Assembly: GCF_015667585.1 (NCBI RefSeq)
Contig: NZ_JADPEG010000009.1
Location: forward strand, 1-64,000
DNA from: Clostridium sp. D33t1_170424_F3
GTDB lineage: Bacteria > Bacillota > Clostridia > Oscillospirales > Acutalibacteraceae
Direction: 5' to 3'
Length of the DNA stretch: 64,000 nucleotides
The first letter of the stretch is position 1; each line of letters opens with the position of its first letter. The position numbers and the translations under genes are program-made. Positions 42,168-50,934 of the stretch are shown here, piece after piece. The notes below the pieces were generated by a model, which did no database searches, was not told the DNA's origin, and saw only the letters and a list, made by a program, of their open reading frames with translations.

Positions 42168-42398
42168 GTGGGCAAGCCTATGATTTTGGTAAGCTCGATC
42201 ACGTATGCGATGAAGGGCCGGGATATTCTTTTCCAGCATGGAATCAAATCGTATGTGGAGAGAATGCCGCACAATACGGGGAGTGTTGGATGCGGTTACA
42301 GCATATATGTTCCCAACCGTACGGACGAGGCAGAGCAGATTTTAATTCAGTCGGGCATTCATGTGAACGGCAGAGTGGAAAGAGAGGGCGCGATATGA
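42168..42398 (+). CDS. DUF3343 protein (putative Se/S carrier-like)
   Basis: A 76-residue protein of the DUF3343 family, proposed to bind or carry selenium or sulfur. Visible are SSITYAMKGRDILFQHGI and PHNTGSVGCGYSIYVP, with the single conserved Cys in VGCGYS. GTG 42168 follows AGAGAGGTGAT; the frame is open upstream but without a site. It overlaps the desulfurase-like gene by 4 bases (ATGA), which suggests that the two proteins act together. Confidence 0.87.
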   Translation: MGKPMILVSSITYAMKGRDILFQHGIKSYVERMPHNTGSVGCGYSIYVPNRTDEAEQILIQSGIHVNGRVEREGAI

Positions 42399-43537
42399 TC
42401 TATCTCGACAATGCCGCGACCACTTATCCAAAGCCGCCGCAGGTACTGCAGGCGGTCAATTACTCGTTAAAATACTATGGGGCGAATCCCGGCAGGGCGG
42501 GCCACGCGATGTCCATGGCGGCAGCGGAGGAAATTTACCGCTGCCGGTCCGCCGTCGCGGACTTCTTCCAGGCGCCGGGACCGGAATGCATTGCGTTCAC
42601 ATTAAATTGTACGCATGCGATGAATATTGTGTTAAAGGGACTATTAAAGCCGGGCGATCATGTAGTGACGTCCTGTCTGGAGCACAACGCGGTGATGCGG
42701 CCGCTGCAGGCGTTGCAGAAAAAAGGTATTACGTATACCATGGCGCAGGTGGTTCCGGGGGATAACGACGCGACGGTCGACGCCTTCCGCAAAGCGTTGC
42801 GCGCAGATACCAAACTGATTGTCTGCACGCATGTTTCCAATGTGTGGGGAATCCGTCTGCCAATTGAACGGTTGGCCGCGCTGGGCCATGAGTACGGTGT
42901 TCCGATTGCCATTGACTGTGCGCAGAGTGCGGGTGTCCTGCCGGTCAATATGCAGGATAACGGCTTTGATTATTTGTGTGTGGCAGCGCACAAAGGTCTG
43001 TATGCGCCTATGGGGATGGGCGTTTTGGTTACGCCCAACGGTTCCGGGCTGGATACCCTGGTTGAGGGCGGTACGGGAACCTCGTCAATTTCTCTGGACC
43101 AGCCGGATACCATGCCGGACCGGATGGAAAGCGGGACAGTCAACGTGCCGGGAATTGCCGGTCTGCGCGCCGGTGTGGAATTTGTGAAAAGCAAGACGCC
43201 GGCGCGAATTTATGCCCATGAGATGTCTCTGGTACAGATGCTGCATCGGGATTTATCGCGCATGAAGGGCGTTCAGCTCTATACGCCGGAGCCGGTGGAA
43301 CCCTGCTTTGCGCCAGTGCTCTCTTTCAACCTGGAGGGAGAGGACAGCGAAATTGTAGCGAAAAAATTGGGAGATATGGGAATTGCAGTACGTGCAGGAC
43401 TGCATTGCGCGCCCAAAGCGCACGAATTCATGGGAACTTTGGAGCAGGGTGCGGTGCGTGTTTGCCCATCGGCTTTCAGCACACCAAACGAAATGCGGGC
43501 ATTTTCAAATGCAATTATGAAAATAAATAGAAAATAA
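42395..43537 (+). CDS. Class V aminotransferase, cysteine desulfurase/Sec lyase family
   Basis: A 380-residue PLP enzyme. YLDNAATTYPKPP at the N-terminus, SCLEHNAVMRPL, TKLIVCTHVSNVWG, IAIDCAQSAG, and CVAAHKGLYAP with the PLP Lys are all in place. The active Cys is probably in RAGLHCAPKAHEFMGT. It releases S or Se from Cys or selenocysteine; which one is open. It is coupled to the DUF3343 gene. No IscU or SufU scaffold lies next to it. Confidence 0.92.
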   Translation: MIYLDNAATTYPKPPQVLQAVNYSLKYYGANPGRAGHAMSMAAAEEIYRCRSAVADFFQAPGPECIAFTLNCTHAMNIVLKGLLKPGDHVVTSCLEHNAVMRPLQALQKKGITYTMAQVVPGDNDATVDAFRKALRADTKLIVCTHVSNVWGIRLPIERLAALGHEYGVPIAIDCAQSAGVLPVNMQDNGFDYLCVAAHKGLYAPMGMGVLVTPNGSGLDTLVEGGTGTSSISLDQPDTMPDRMESGTVNVPGIAGLRAGVEFVKSKTPARIYAHEMSLVQMLHRDLSRMKGVQLYTPEPVEPCFAPVLSFNLEGEDSEIVAKKLGDMGIAVRAGLHCAPKAHEFMGTLEQGAVRVCPSAFSTPNEMRAFSNAIMKINRK

Positions 43538-43548
43538 GGGAAAAGCAT

Positions 43549-43576
43549 TTGCATATTTCATAAGATGTGATAAAAT
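43549..43576 (+). promoter_or_regulatory. SigmaA-type promoter of cdaA-cdaR
   Basis: TTGCAT (43549-43554), 16-base spacer, TAAAAT (43571-43576). The leader is about 80 bases. Confidence 0.65.
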
Positions 43577-43663
43577 TATGTTGGATATTTTTAGTCTGGA
43601 AAGGCTTTTCAATAAAGCACAAGGTGTGAATGAGGCGAAGATGTAAAAATATGGAGATAGTGG

Positions 43664-44548
43664 GTGCTTATGGATATGGGGTTTGTTTCAGGACTGTGGG
43701 ATACGTTCCTGGCTTTGGCCAACACCTTTCGGTTGGCGGATGCACTGGATGTATTGCTGGTCTCATTTATTATTTATAACGGAATTAAACTGGTCCGTGA
43801 GACACGCGCGGAACAGCTTGTCAAGGGTATCATCATTTTAATGCTGGTCTATGCGGCTTCGGTCGTTCTGCAATTGAATATGATGAAAACGCTGCTGGAT
43901 TATTTCTTCAATTTTACCATCATTGCTCTTCTGGTCATCTTTCAGCCGGAGGTTCGGCGTGCGCTGGAGCAGATTGGCCGGAGCAAGATCAGTAATCAGA
44001 ACTGGTTCCAGTTCTCTTCCGAAGAAGTTGAAAAATTGCAGCAGCAAAAACGTAAATGTCTGAATGCGGTGGTGGACGCCGCCGCAAACTTTCAGAAGAC
44101 CAAAACCGGCGCGCTGATCGTCTTTGAAATGCAGACGAAGCTGGGCGATATCATTGATACAGGTACGATTGTAAATGCTGAACCGACCGTTCCCATGATT
44201 GGAAATATCTTTTTTAATAAAGCGCCCCTGCACGACGGTGCGATGGTCATCCGGGACGGCGTGATTTACGCAGCGGGATGTATTCTTCCGCTGACAAAAA
44301 GCGATAACGTCAGTATTGAGCTGGGAACCCGTCACCGTGCCGCAATCGGCATGAGCGAAAACTCCGACGCTGTAGTCATGGTTGTTTCTGAAGAGACAGG
44401 TCAGATTTCAATTGCCGTCAACGGCGTACTGACGCGAAACTACACCCGGGAAACCTTGAAAAGCGCATTGGAGGCGTTGATTCTGCCGGATAATGCAGGG
44501 GAAAAGAAACAGAGTCGAATCCCTTCGATTAGGAGGGCGAAAAAATAA
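43664..44548 (+). CDS. cdaA: Diadenylate cyclase CdaA
   Basis: A 294-residue membrane enzyme making the messenger c-di-AMP. Three N-terminal helices (first 80 residues or so) precede the DAC domain, with the catalytic APLHDGAMVI and GTRHRAAIGMSE motifs. GGAGAT lies 7 bases before GTG 43664; ATG 43670 is a close alternative. It overlaps cdaR by 1 base. c-di-AMP controls potassium and osmolyte balance. Confidence 0.96.
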   Translation: MLMDMGFVSGLWDTFLALANTFRLADALDVLLVSFIIYNGIKLVRETRAEQLVKGIIILMLVYAASVVLQLNMMKTLLDYFFNFTIIALLVIFQPEVRRALEQIGRSKISNQNWFQFSSEEVEKLQQQKRKCLNAVVDAAANFQKTKTGALIVFEMQTKLGDIIDTGTIVNAEPTVPMIGNIFFNKAPLHDGAMVIRDGVIYAAGCILPLTKSDNVSIELGTRHRAAIGMSENSDAVVMVVSEETGQISIAVNGVLTRNYTRETLKSALEALILPDNAGEKKQSRIPSIRRAKK

Positions 44549-45828
44549 TGGATCACAAGAAATTTAGTTTGGGCGCGCTCTTTTATAACAATAAGTTTGT
44601 CCTGGTTTTTTCTGTCCTGATTGCTTTGGGATTGTGGGCGGTTTTGGCATTGCGCAATACGGAGGATATTCCGCGGACCGTCACAGAGGTACCCGTGGTA
44701 ATACGATTGTCCGATTCCGCGCAGCAGTCAGGGTTAAAAGTGTTCAGTCCGACCGATGCAAAGGTCAAGGTTTCCATCAAGGGCAACAGCTTGACAGTCA
44801 ATCAGGTCAAAAATACCGACTTGCAGGTGGAAGCAAAGCAGGCCTCGTCACTGACCGGACCAGTCAGCGATTATAAGCTGGAGCTGACGGAAAAGAAGCT
44901 CTCCAACCTGACCAACTACGAAGTGGTTTCCATTGAACCTTCTTCGGTATTGGTGACGGTGGATTATTACAGTGAAAAGGTGTTTAATATTGACACCAGC
45001 AAGATTACGCCGCCGGTGGACCCGCGCTATTATCTGAATTCCCCCACATTGTCCAGCGACAGCGTGACGGTTTCCGGTCCCAAGCAGGTGGTGGATAAAG
45101 TGGCCAAAGTTATGGTGCCCTATGAACAGGATAAAACGCCGCTGACGGAAACAAAACATTTTACGTCCCGGCTGGTCATGCTGGACGCGGATGGCAATGA
45201 GATTAAAAACGACCGCATTTCTCTCAGTATGGAGAGCGTAGACGTCACCTGCAACGTGCTGTCGAGAAGGGTCCTTCCTTTGAAAGTGGACTTTACCAAT
45301 AAGCCGTATGGGATGATGAACCTGCTGAGCCGCGTTTCCATTGAGCCGGAGGAGATCGAAGTGGCGGGGCCGGAGGATGCGTTTGCAAATATTTCCGAAA
45401 TTAATCTCCCGACCATCGACTTTTCCACCATCAGCCCGACAAACAATGAGTTTGACGTGGACGTCAGTCTGCCAACCGGTTTTAAGAACGTCAGTAATAT
45501 CTATACAGCAAAGGTTACTGTGGATTTGGGTTCCTATACAACCCGCACGATGGCGCTCAATCCGGAGACAATTACGTTTAAAAACCTGAGCGCTGGCAGT
45601 GAAGCGGAGGTCTATACCAAAAATCTCAGTGTAACGGTGGTCGGCCCGCCGGGCGAGCTGGAAACTCTCACGGAAAATAACCTGTTTGCGCAAATCGATA
45701 TGACGGGTAAAGAGGAGTTTACCGGCCAGACGGAAATGGCGGTTACCATCAGTATCACCGGCGGCCCCAACTGTTGGGCTTACGGCAACTACATGGCGAA
45801 TGTTGGAATCCGGGAAAAAACTGAATAG
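44548..45828 (+). CDS. cdaR: CdaA regulator CdaR (YbbR domain protein)
   Basis: A 426-residue protein with one N-terminal membrane helix (LVFSVLIALGLWAVLALRN) and an extracellular chain of about four YbbR repeats, each with an SVTVSGP- or EVAGP-type turn (SSDSVTVSGPKQVVD; EPEEIEVAGPEDAF; LSVTVVGPPGEL). It modulates CdaA. The usual third gene glmM does not follow: a terminator closes the pair. Confidence 0.94.
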   Translation: MDHKKFSLGALFYNNKFVLVFSVLIALGLWAVLALRNTEDIPRTVTEVPVVIRLSDSAQQSGLKVFSPTDAKVKVSIKGNSLTVNQVKNTDLQVEAKQASSLTGPVSDYKLELTEKKLSNLTNYEVVSIEPSSVLVTVDYYSEKVFNIDTSKITPPVDPRYYLNSPTLSSDSVTVSGPKQVVDKVAKVMVPYEQDKTPLTETKHFTSRLVMLDADGNEIKNDRISLSMESVDVTCNVLSRRVLPLKVDFTNKPYGMMNLLSRVSIEPEEIEVAGPEDAFANISEINLPTIDFSTISPTNNEFDVDVSLPTGFKNVSNIYTAKVTVDLGSYTTRTMALNPETITFKNLSAGSEAEVYTKNLSVTVVGPPGELETLTENNLFAQIDMTGKEEFTGQTEMAVTISITGGPNCWAYGNYMANVGIREKTE

Positions 45829-45836
45829 CACAGGCA

Positions 45837-45867
45837 AACAGCACGGCGTCTGCCGTGCTGTTTTTTT
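45837..45867 (+). terminator. Terminator of cdaA-cdaR
   Basis: AACAGCACGGC pairs with GCCGTGCTGTT around a GTCT loop and runs into TTTTTT. Confidence 0.95.
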
Positions 45868-45906
45868 GTTGGGAGTTTACGAGGGTGAATTTTTATGGGC
45901 GTATTA

Positions 45907-45935
45907 TTGAATCACAACGGCTAAAATGGTACAAT
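45907..45935 (+). promoter_or_regulatory. SigmaA promoter of the recJ operon
   Basis: TTGAAT (45907-45912), 17-base spacer, TACAAT (45930-45935). The start should be near 45942. Confidence 0.8.
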
Positions 45936-45960
45936 TAAAACTTAATAATGGCAATATATC

Positions 45961-46022
45961 GGAGGATTTCCTCCTTTTTGAAAAAAGAGATTGGAAAACA
46001 CGGCGTCGCTGGCGTGTTTCCA
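45961..46022 (+). promoter_or_regulatory. Two leader hairpins upstream of recJ
   Basis: GGAGG/CCTCC (45961-45974) with a TTTTT tail looks like a short terminator about 20 bases into the transcript. A second hairpin, GGAAAACACG with CGTGTTTCC (about 45993-46022), follows. Together they could form an attenuator, but no alternative pairing was found by eye. Confidence 0.4.
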
Positions 46023-46049
46023 AACAAACTAACGGAGCGGATTTGGAAG

Positions 46050-48137
46050 ATGAAAAAGTGGAATGTTTTACCCTGTGACCGGTCGGGCGCGGAGGCGCTT
46101 GCCTGTCGGTATCAGGTGCCTGCGGTCATGGGAGTCCTGATGCAGGCGAGAGGCCTGACAGACCCGGAGCAAATTGAAAAGACGTTCAACGCGGAGGCTG
46201 TTTTTGCCGACCCAATGGAAATGGCTGATATGGAAAAAGCGGTGGATCGCCTTTGGCGTGCCGTGGATGCGTTTGAGAAAATCGCGGTGTACGGCGATTA
46301 TGACGCGGATGGCGTAACCTCTACCGCCATGCTGTATTCCTACCTGGAATCCTGCGGCGCGGATGTATTATATTACATTCCAGACCGGGAAAACGAGGGC
46401 TACGGGTTAAACCTGGAGGCGATCGCCGCATTGCGGGAACAGGGCGTCCAATTGATTGTGACGGTGGACAACGGGGTTTCTTCCATAGAAGAGGTGGATT
46501 ATGCCAATCAGCTCGGTATGGATGTTGTGGTCACCGACCACCATCAGCCCAGGGAAAGCCTTCCCGCCGCTGTTGCCGTCGTTGATCCGCACCGCCAGGA
46601 TTGCCCCAGCGCCTTCAAGGAGTTTTCCGGCGTCGGTGTGGCGTTTAAATTGATTATGGCAATGGAAGGACCCGGGTGTGATGTGACGGGGCTTTTGGAA
46701 AACTACGCAGACCTTGCCGCGATCGGTACCATTGGCGATATTGTCCCGCTGACAGGGGAAAACCGCACGCTTGTCAAAGCTGGGCTTCCGCTTCTTTCGC
46801 GTACAGACCGGCTCGGATTGCAGGCGTTGCTGGAGAATGCCGGGCTGGATAACCGCAAGCTCAACGCGGGGAATGTCACCTTCGGCGTTGTTCCCCGGAT
46901 CAATGCGACGGGGCGCATGGGAGCGCCGGAACGAGCGGTGCGTCTGCTGCTCTCCGAAGATCCCGACGAAGCGGGGCAGCTTGCCCTTGACATCTGTGAC
47001 AACAATACCTATCGCCGCGAAATCGAAAGTGAAATTTTTGAACGGGCGGTGTCTGCCCTGCAGGAACGCCCGGAGCTGTTGCAGGATCGGGTGCTGGTCA
47101 TTGCGGGGGAGGACTGGCACGCCGGTGTCATCGGCATTGTGGCGTCCCGCATCGTGGAGCGCTTTGGAAAACCGAGTATTTTGATTGCCGTAAACAACGG
47201 GGAGGCGAAAGGGTCCGGGCGGAGTATCGATGGCTTTTCCCTGTTTGACGCGGTCTGCTCCTGCGCAGATCTGCTCACCAAATTTGGCGGCCACCCCATG
47301 GCGGCAGGGCTCAGCCTCCTGCCGGAACAGATCGAGGCGTTCCGGATAAAAATCAACCGTTTTGCAGCGGAACGCTATCCGCTGATGCCGCTGCCGAAGC
47401 TGCGGATCGACTGCCTGCTGGAACCGGAGGAACTCAATTTGGAGCTGCCCCGCTGTGTCAAACTGCTGGAGCCGTTCGGCACGGGAAATCCGGCGCCCTT
47501 ATTTGGACTTTATCAGGCAAAGCTGACGGATGTAACGCCGGTTGGCGGAGGCAAGCATCTCCGCCTGACGGTGATGAAAGGGCAGTATGCGATCCGCTGT
47601 ATGCGCTTTGGTACAACGCTGGAGGAGTTCCCCTATGTGCCCGGTGATTTGTTGGACCTCGCGGTGACGGTGGAGGAGAAGCCGTTTAACGGCAAAAGCA
47701 CGCTGTCCATTGTGGTGAGGGACTGCAAGCCCGCGGGCCTGGATGGCGGCAAGGTCCTGCGGGAACGGCAGATTTATGAAAAAAGCCGGCGTGGGGAGCG
47801 TTTATCCCAGACAGAGGCGGCGTCTCTGATGCCGGACCGGGACGCCTTTGCGGCGGTATACCGGTTTTTGCGCGCGGGAAACGGCTTTGAAGGCCAGGAG
47901 GAGGTTTTGCTCTGCCGTCTGCATAACCCGGCGCTGGAATTGGGCAAACTGTTTATTATGCTGGATGTGCTGGAGGAACACGGTTTGATCCGGCAGCGGC
48001 GGTTTGGCGGAGAATGCGAAATTTCCGTTGAGCCGGTCCAGGCGAAGGTGAATCTGTTTGATTCCAGAATTTTGGCAGGACTTCAAAGACTGCAGGAGGA
48101 GGGTGAGACGTATGTCAGAGCATCTCAGAACCTATGA
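46050..48137 (+). CDS. recJ: Single-stranded-DNA-specific exonuclease RecJ
   Basis: A 695-residue DHH-family 5'-3' exonuclease used in recombination and repair. Motifs VYGDYDADGVTS, VTVDNGVSS and VVTDHHQP are clear, then DHHA1-type GKPSILIAVNNGEAKGSGRSI and the C-terminal OB region. The frame reaches back to 45948, but that stretch lacks a ribosome-binding site and starts almost at the predicted transcription start; ATG 46050 has GGAG upstream and a sensible N-terminus. It overlaps rel by 26 bases. Confidence 0.95.
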   Translation: MKKWNVLPCDRSGAEALACRYQVPAVMGVLMQARGLTDPEQIEKTFNAEAVFADPMEMADMEKAVDRLWRAVDAFEKIAVYGDYDADGVTSTAMLYSYLESCGADVLYYIPDRENEGYGLNLEAIAALREQGVQLIVTVDNGVSSIEEVDYANQLGMDVVVTDHHQPRESLPAAVAVVDPHRQDCPSAFKEFSGVGVAFKLIMAMEGPGCDVTGLLENYADLAAIGTIGDIVPLTGENRTLVKAGLPLLSRTDRLGLQALLENAGLDNRKLNAGNVTFGVVPRINATGRMGAPERAVRLLLSEDPDEAGQLALDICDNNTYRREIESEIFERAVSALQERPELLQDRVLVIAGEDWHAGVIGIVASRIVERFGKPSILIAVNNGEAKGSGRSIDGFSLFDAVCSCADLLTKFGGHPMAAGLSLLPEQIEAFRIKINRFAAERYPLMPLPKLRIDCLLEPEELNLELPRCVKLLEPFGTGNPAPLFGLYQAKLTDVTPVGGGKHLRLTVMKGQYAIRCMRFGTTLEEFPYVPGDLLDLAVTVEEKPFNGKSTLSIVVRDCKPAGLDGGKVLRERQIYEKSRRGERLSQTEAASLMPDRDAFAAVYRFLRAGNGFEGQEEVLLCRLHNPALELGKLFIMLDVLEEHGLIRQRRFGGECEISVEPVQAKVNLFDSRILAGLQRLQEEGETYVRASQNL

Positions 48138-50292
48138 CGATCTGTTAAAATTGATTCAGGCGAGCGAGCGGGACTATGATATGCCGTTGATCGAAAAGGC
48201 CTATCAGCTTGCGGATTCCATGCACAAGGGGCAGATGCGCCTGTCCGGCGCGCCGTATGTTTCCCATCCGATCGCGGTTGCCTGTATCCTGGTGGAACTG
48301 GGAATGGATTCGGAATCCGTCGCGGCAGGCCTGCTGCACGATGTGGTGGAGGACACACCCGTGGATCTCGACCAGATAAAAAAGATGTTTGGTGAGGAGA
48401 TTGCGATCCTGACAAACGGCGTCACCAAGCTGGGACGTATCCCGTTTTCCTCACGGGAAGAACAGCAGGCGGAAAACCTGCGCAAGATGCTCATCGCGAT
48501 GGCGGAGGATATCCGGGTCATCATCATCAAGCTGGCGGACCGCCTGCACAATATGCGGACCATCGAGTTTATGGCGCCGCAGAAGCAGCGCGATAAGGCG
48601 CTGGAAAATATGGAGGTCTATGCGCCGATTGCGCACCGCCTCGGTATCCGGGCCGTCAAAGAGGAACTGGAGGACATTTCCCTGCGCTATCTGGATCCCA
48701 TTGCTTATCAGGAGATTGAAAGCGGTTTGGCCATGCGCAGCAGCGAGCGCAAAGCGTTTATCGACCAGACCAAAAAGAGAATCCATGAGCGCGTATCCCC
48801 GCTGATCCCGAATGTGTATCTGGAAGGGCGCGTCAAAAGCATCAACGGCATTTACCGCAAAATGTTCATCCAGGGGAAGAACATGGATGAAATTTATGAT
48901 ATTTACGCGGTGCGTATCATTGTGGATACCGTGAACGACTGCTACAATGTGCTGGGAATCGTGCACGATATGTTCCGCCCGATTCCAAACCGCTTTAAGG
49001 ATTATATTTCCACGCCGAAGCCGAATCTGTACCAGTCCCTGCACACGACGGTGCTGAGCAAGGACGGAATCCCGTTTGAAGTGCAGATCCGTACCTGGGA
49101 GATGCACCACACGGCGGAATACGGTATCGCCGCGCACTGGAAGTATAAGCTGGGAATCAATAACCGGGGCGATACGCTGGACGAACGTCTGGCCTGGATC
49201 CGGCAGATGCTGGAAAATCAGAAGGACAACGAGGACGCCACGGATCTGGTCCGCACCATCAAGACCGATCTTGCGCCGGAAGAGGTCTTTGTCTTTACGC
49301 CGAAGGGCGACGTAATCAACCTGCCGTTCGGTTCCACGGTTATCGACTACGCGTACGCCATCCACAGTGCGGTTGGCAATCGGATGGTGGGCGCAAAAGT
49401 GGATAAACGCATCGTTCCGATTGATTATAAGGTCAAAACGGGTGAGATTATCGAAATTCTCACGACAAAGGAAGGCAGCCACGGTCCCAGCAGGGACTGG
49501 CTGAAAATTGTCAAAACAAGCGAGGCGCGCAACAAAATCCGCCAATGGTTTAAAAAAGAAAAGCGCGAAGAAAATATCGTGGAAGGCAAGGCGGAACTGG
49601 AGCGCGAACTGCGCCGCAACAATATATTTTTCTCCGATGAGGAGATGAAAACCCTTTTAGAGACCATCGGCAAGCGGCAGAACTGCACCACGCCGGACGA
49701 TGTCTACGCCGCGATTGGCTACGGCGGCATTCAGCTATGGAAGATACTGCCGAAGGTCAAAGAAGAATATAATAAGCTGAAAAAGCCGGCGCCGATGCTC
49801 ACCGTGGAAAACCAGACGCCCAAACCCGCGCCGAAAAAGCCGGCGGGCGGCGTAACAGTGGACGGCATGGACAACTGCCTGGTCAAATTTTCGCGCTGCT
49901 GCAACCCGCTGCCGGGCGATGAGATCATCGGTTTTATCACGCGCGGTTTCGGCGTATCAATTCACAAGCGGAGCTGCACCAACGTGCCGAAGGTTATCAG
50001 CGAATCGCCGGAGCCGGAACGCTGGATTCAGGCGCACTGGACAGGCGTTGTCAAGGAAGAATTTAAATCCACGCTGGAGATCGTTGCAACGGACCGCCCC
50101 GGCCTTCTGGCGGATGTGACGCAGCAGATGTTCAACATGCATCTGTTTATCCATTCCCTCAATTCCAGGGAGACGAAGGACGGCAGCGCGGTGATTTCCG
50201 TCACCATCAGCATCAACGGACGGGACCATCTGCAGAGCATTATCACCCGTTTGAATGCGATTCAGGGCATTGTCTCGGTAAGACGAGCCTGA
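48112..50292 (+). CDS. rel: Bifunctional (p)ppGpp synthetase/hydrolase Rel
   Basis: A 726-residue stringent-response enzyme. The HD hydrolase domain has SHPIAVACILVEL, GLLHDVVEDT and KLADRLHNMRT. The synthetase domain has YDIYAVRIIV, KPNLYQSLHTTVL and FEVQIRTWEMHHTAEYGIAAHW, followed by TGS (VFVFTPKGDVINLP), a zinc-finger region (FSRCCNPLPGD) and an ACT domain. Both activities look intact. AGGAGG precedes ATG 48112, which lies inside recJ. Confidence 0.96.
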   Translation: MSEHLRTYDDLLKLIQASERDYDMPLIEKAYQLADSMHKGQMRLSGAPYVSHPIAVACILVELGMDSESVAAGLLHDVVEDTPVDLDQIKKMFGEEIAILTNGVTKLGRIPFSSREEQQAENLRKMLIAMAEDIRVIIIKLADRLHNMRTIEFMAPQKQRDKALENMEVYAPIAHRLGIRAVKEELEDISLRYLDPIAYQEIESGLAMRSSERKAFIDQTKKRIHERVSPLIPNVYLEGRVKSINGIYRKMFIQGKNMDEIYDIYAVRIIVDTVNDCYNVLGIVHDMFRPIPNRFKDYISTPKPNLYQSLHTTVLSKDGIPFEVQIRTWEMHHTAEYGIAAHWKYKLGINNRGDTLDERLAWIRQMLENQKDNEDATDLVRTIKTDLAPEEVFVFTPKGDVINLPFGSTVIDYAYAIHSAVGNRMVGAKVDKRIVPIDYKVKTGEIIEILTTKEGSHGPSRDWLKIVKTSEARNKIRQWFKKEKREENIVEGKAELERELRRNNIFFSDEEMKTLLETIGKRQNCTTPDDVYAAIGYGGIQLWKILPKVKEEYNKLKKPAPMLTVENQTPKPAPKKPAGGVTVDGMDNCLVKFSRCCNPLPGDEIIGFITRGFGVSIHKRSCTNVPKVISESPEPERWIQAHWTGVVKEEFKSTLEIVATDRPGLLADVTQQMFNMHLFIHSLNSRETKDGSAVISVTISINGRDHLQSIITRLNAIQGIVSVRRA

Positions 50293-50312
50293 CAAAGAAA
50301 TGGAGATTTTCT

Positions 50313-50930
50313 ATGACTGTAACAAAATTTGTCGTTGGGCCCTTGCCCACCAACTGCTATCTGCTGACGGACGACCGTACCGGAGCCTCTGCGGTTATCG
50401 ATCCGGGGTATATGAGCGAGGAGCTGCGCCGTGCGGTGCAGAAAGCCGATGTACAGATGATCCTGCTCACGCATGGCCACTGGGACCATATTGCCGGCGT
50501 GGAGGAGCTGCAAAAGCTGACGGGCGCCAAGCTGGTTGTCGATGTGGACGATGAACTGTTCCTGACAGACAGCTCCCTGAACCTTTCAGTTGAGTTGACC
50601 GGACGCCCCCTTGCGCCGCTGCACGCGGACCGGACCGTTTCCGAGGGGGACAGCATCCAACTGGGCGATCTGACTATCCACGTCCTGCATACGCCGGGGC
50701 ATACCATCGGAAGCTGCTGCTATCAGGTGGAGGACGCCATTTTTACGGGAGATACCCTGTTTAAACTCAGCGCCGGCAGGACGGATTTTCCCACAGGAAG
50801 CTATCCGCAGATTTTGTCTTCTCTGAAAAGGCTGTGCAGCCTGGAAGGGGACTATCACATCTACCCGGGGCATGAAGGGGTAACGACTCTCGCGTATGAG
50901 CGCAGGAACAATCCGTTTGTGGGAGCGTAG
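50313..50930 (+). CDS. MBL-fold metallohydrolase, glyoxalase II-like
   Basis: A 205-residue metallo-beta-lactamase fold enzyme. The metal motif is LLTHGHWDHIAG, with further ligands in HTPGHTIGSCC, FTGDTLF and YPGHEG. The short length and lack of a C-terminal helical domain fit the YcbL/YqgX branch of hydroxyacylglutathione-hydrolase-like proteins. Next to rel and hemZ, this order is common in Clostridia. It starts 20 bases after rel. Confidence 0.92.
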   Translation: MTVTKFVVGPLPTNCYLLTDDRTGASAVIDPGYMSEELRRAVQKADVQMILLTHGHWDHIAGVEELQKLTGAKLVVDVDDELFLTDSSLNLSVELTGRPLAPLHADRTVSEGDSIQLGDLTIHVLHTPGHTIGSCCYQVEDAIFTGDTLFKLSAGRTDFPTGSYPQILSSLKRLCSLEGDYHIYPGHEGVTTLAYERRNNPFVGA

Positions 50931-50934
50931 CATC

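Noticed and set aside
43578-43646. 22-codon frame (MLDIFSLERLFNKA) before cdaA
   Set aside because: Its ATG lies at or before the predicted transcription start and has no ribosome-binding site.
45948-46049. N-terminal extension of recJ by 34 codons
   Set aside because: No ribosome-binding site, it starts about 6 bases after the predicted transcription start, and it runs through two hairpins.
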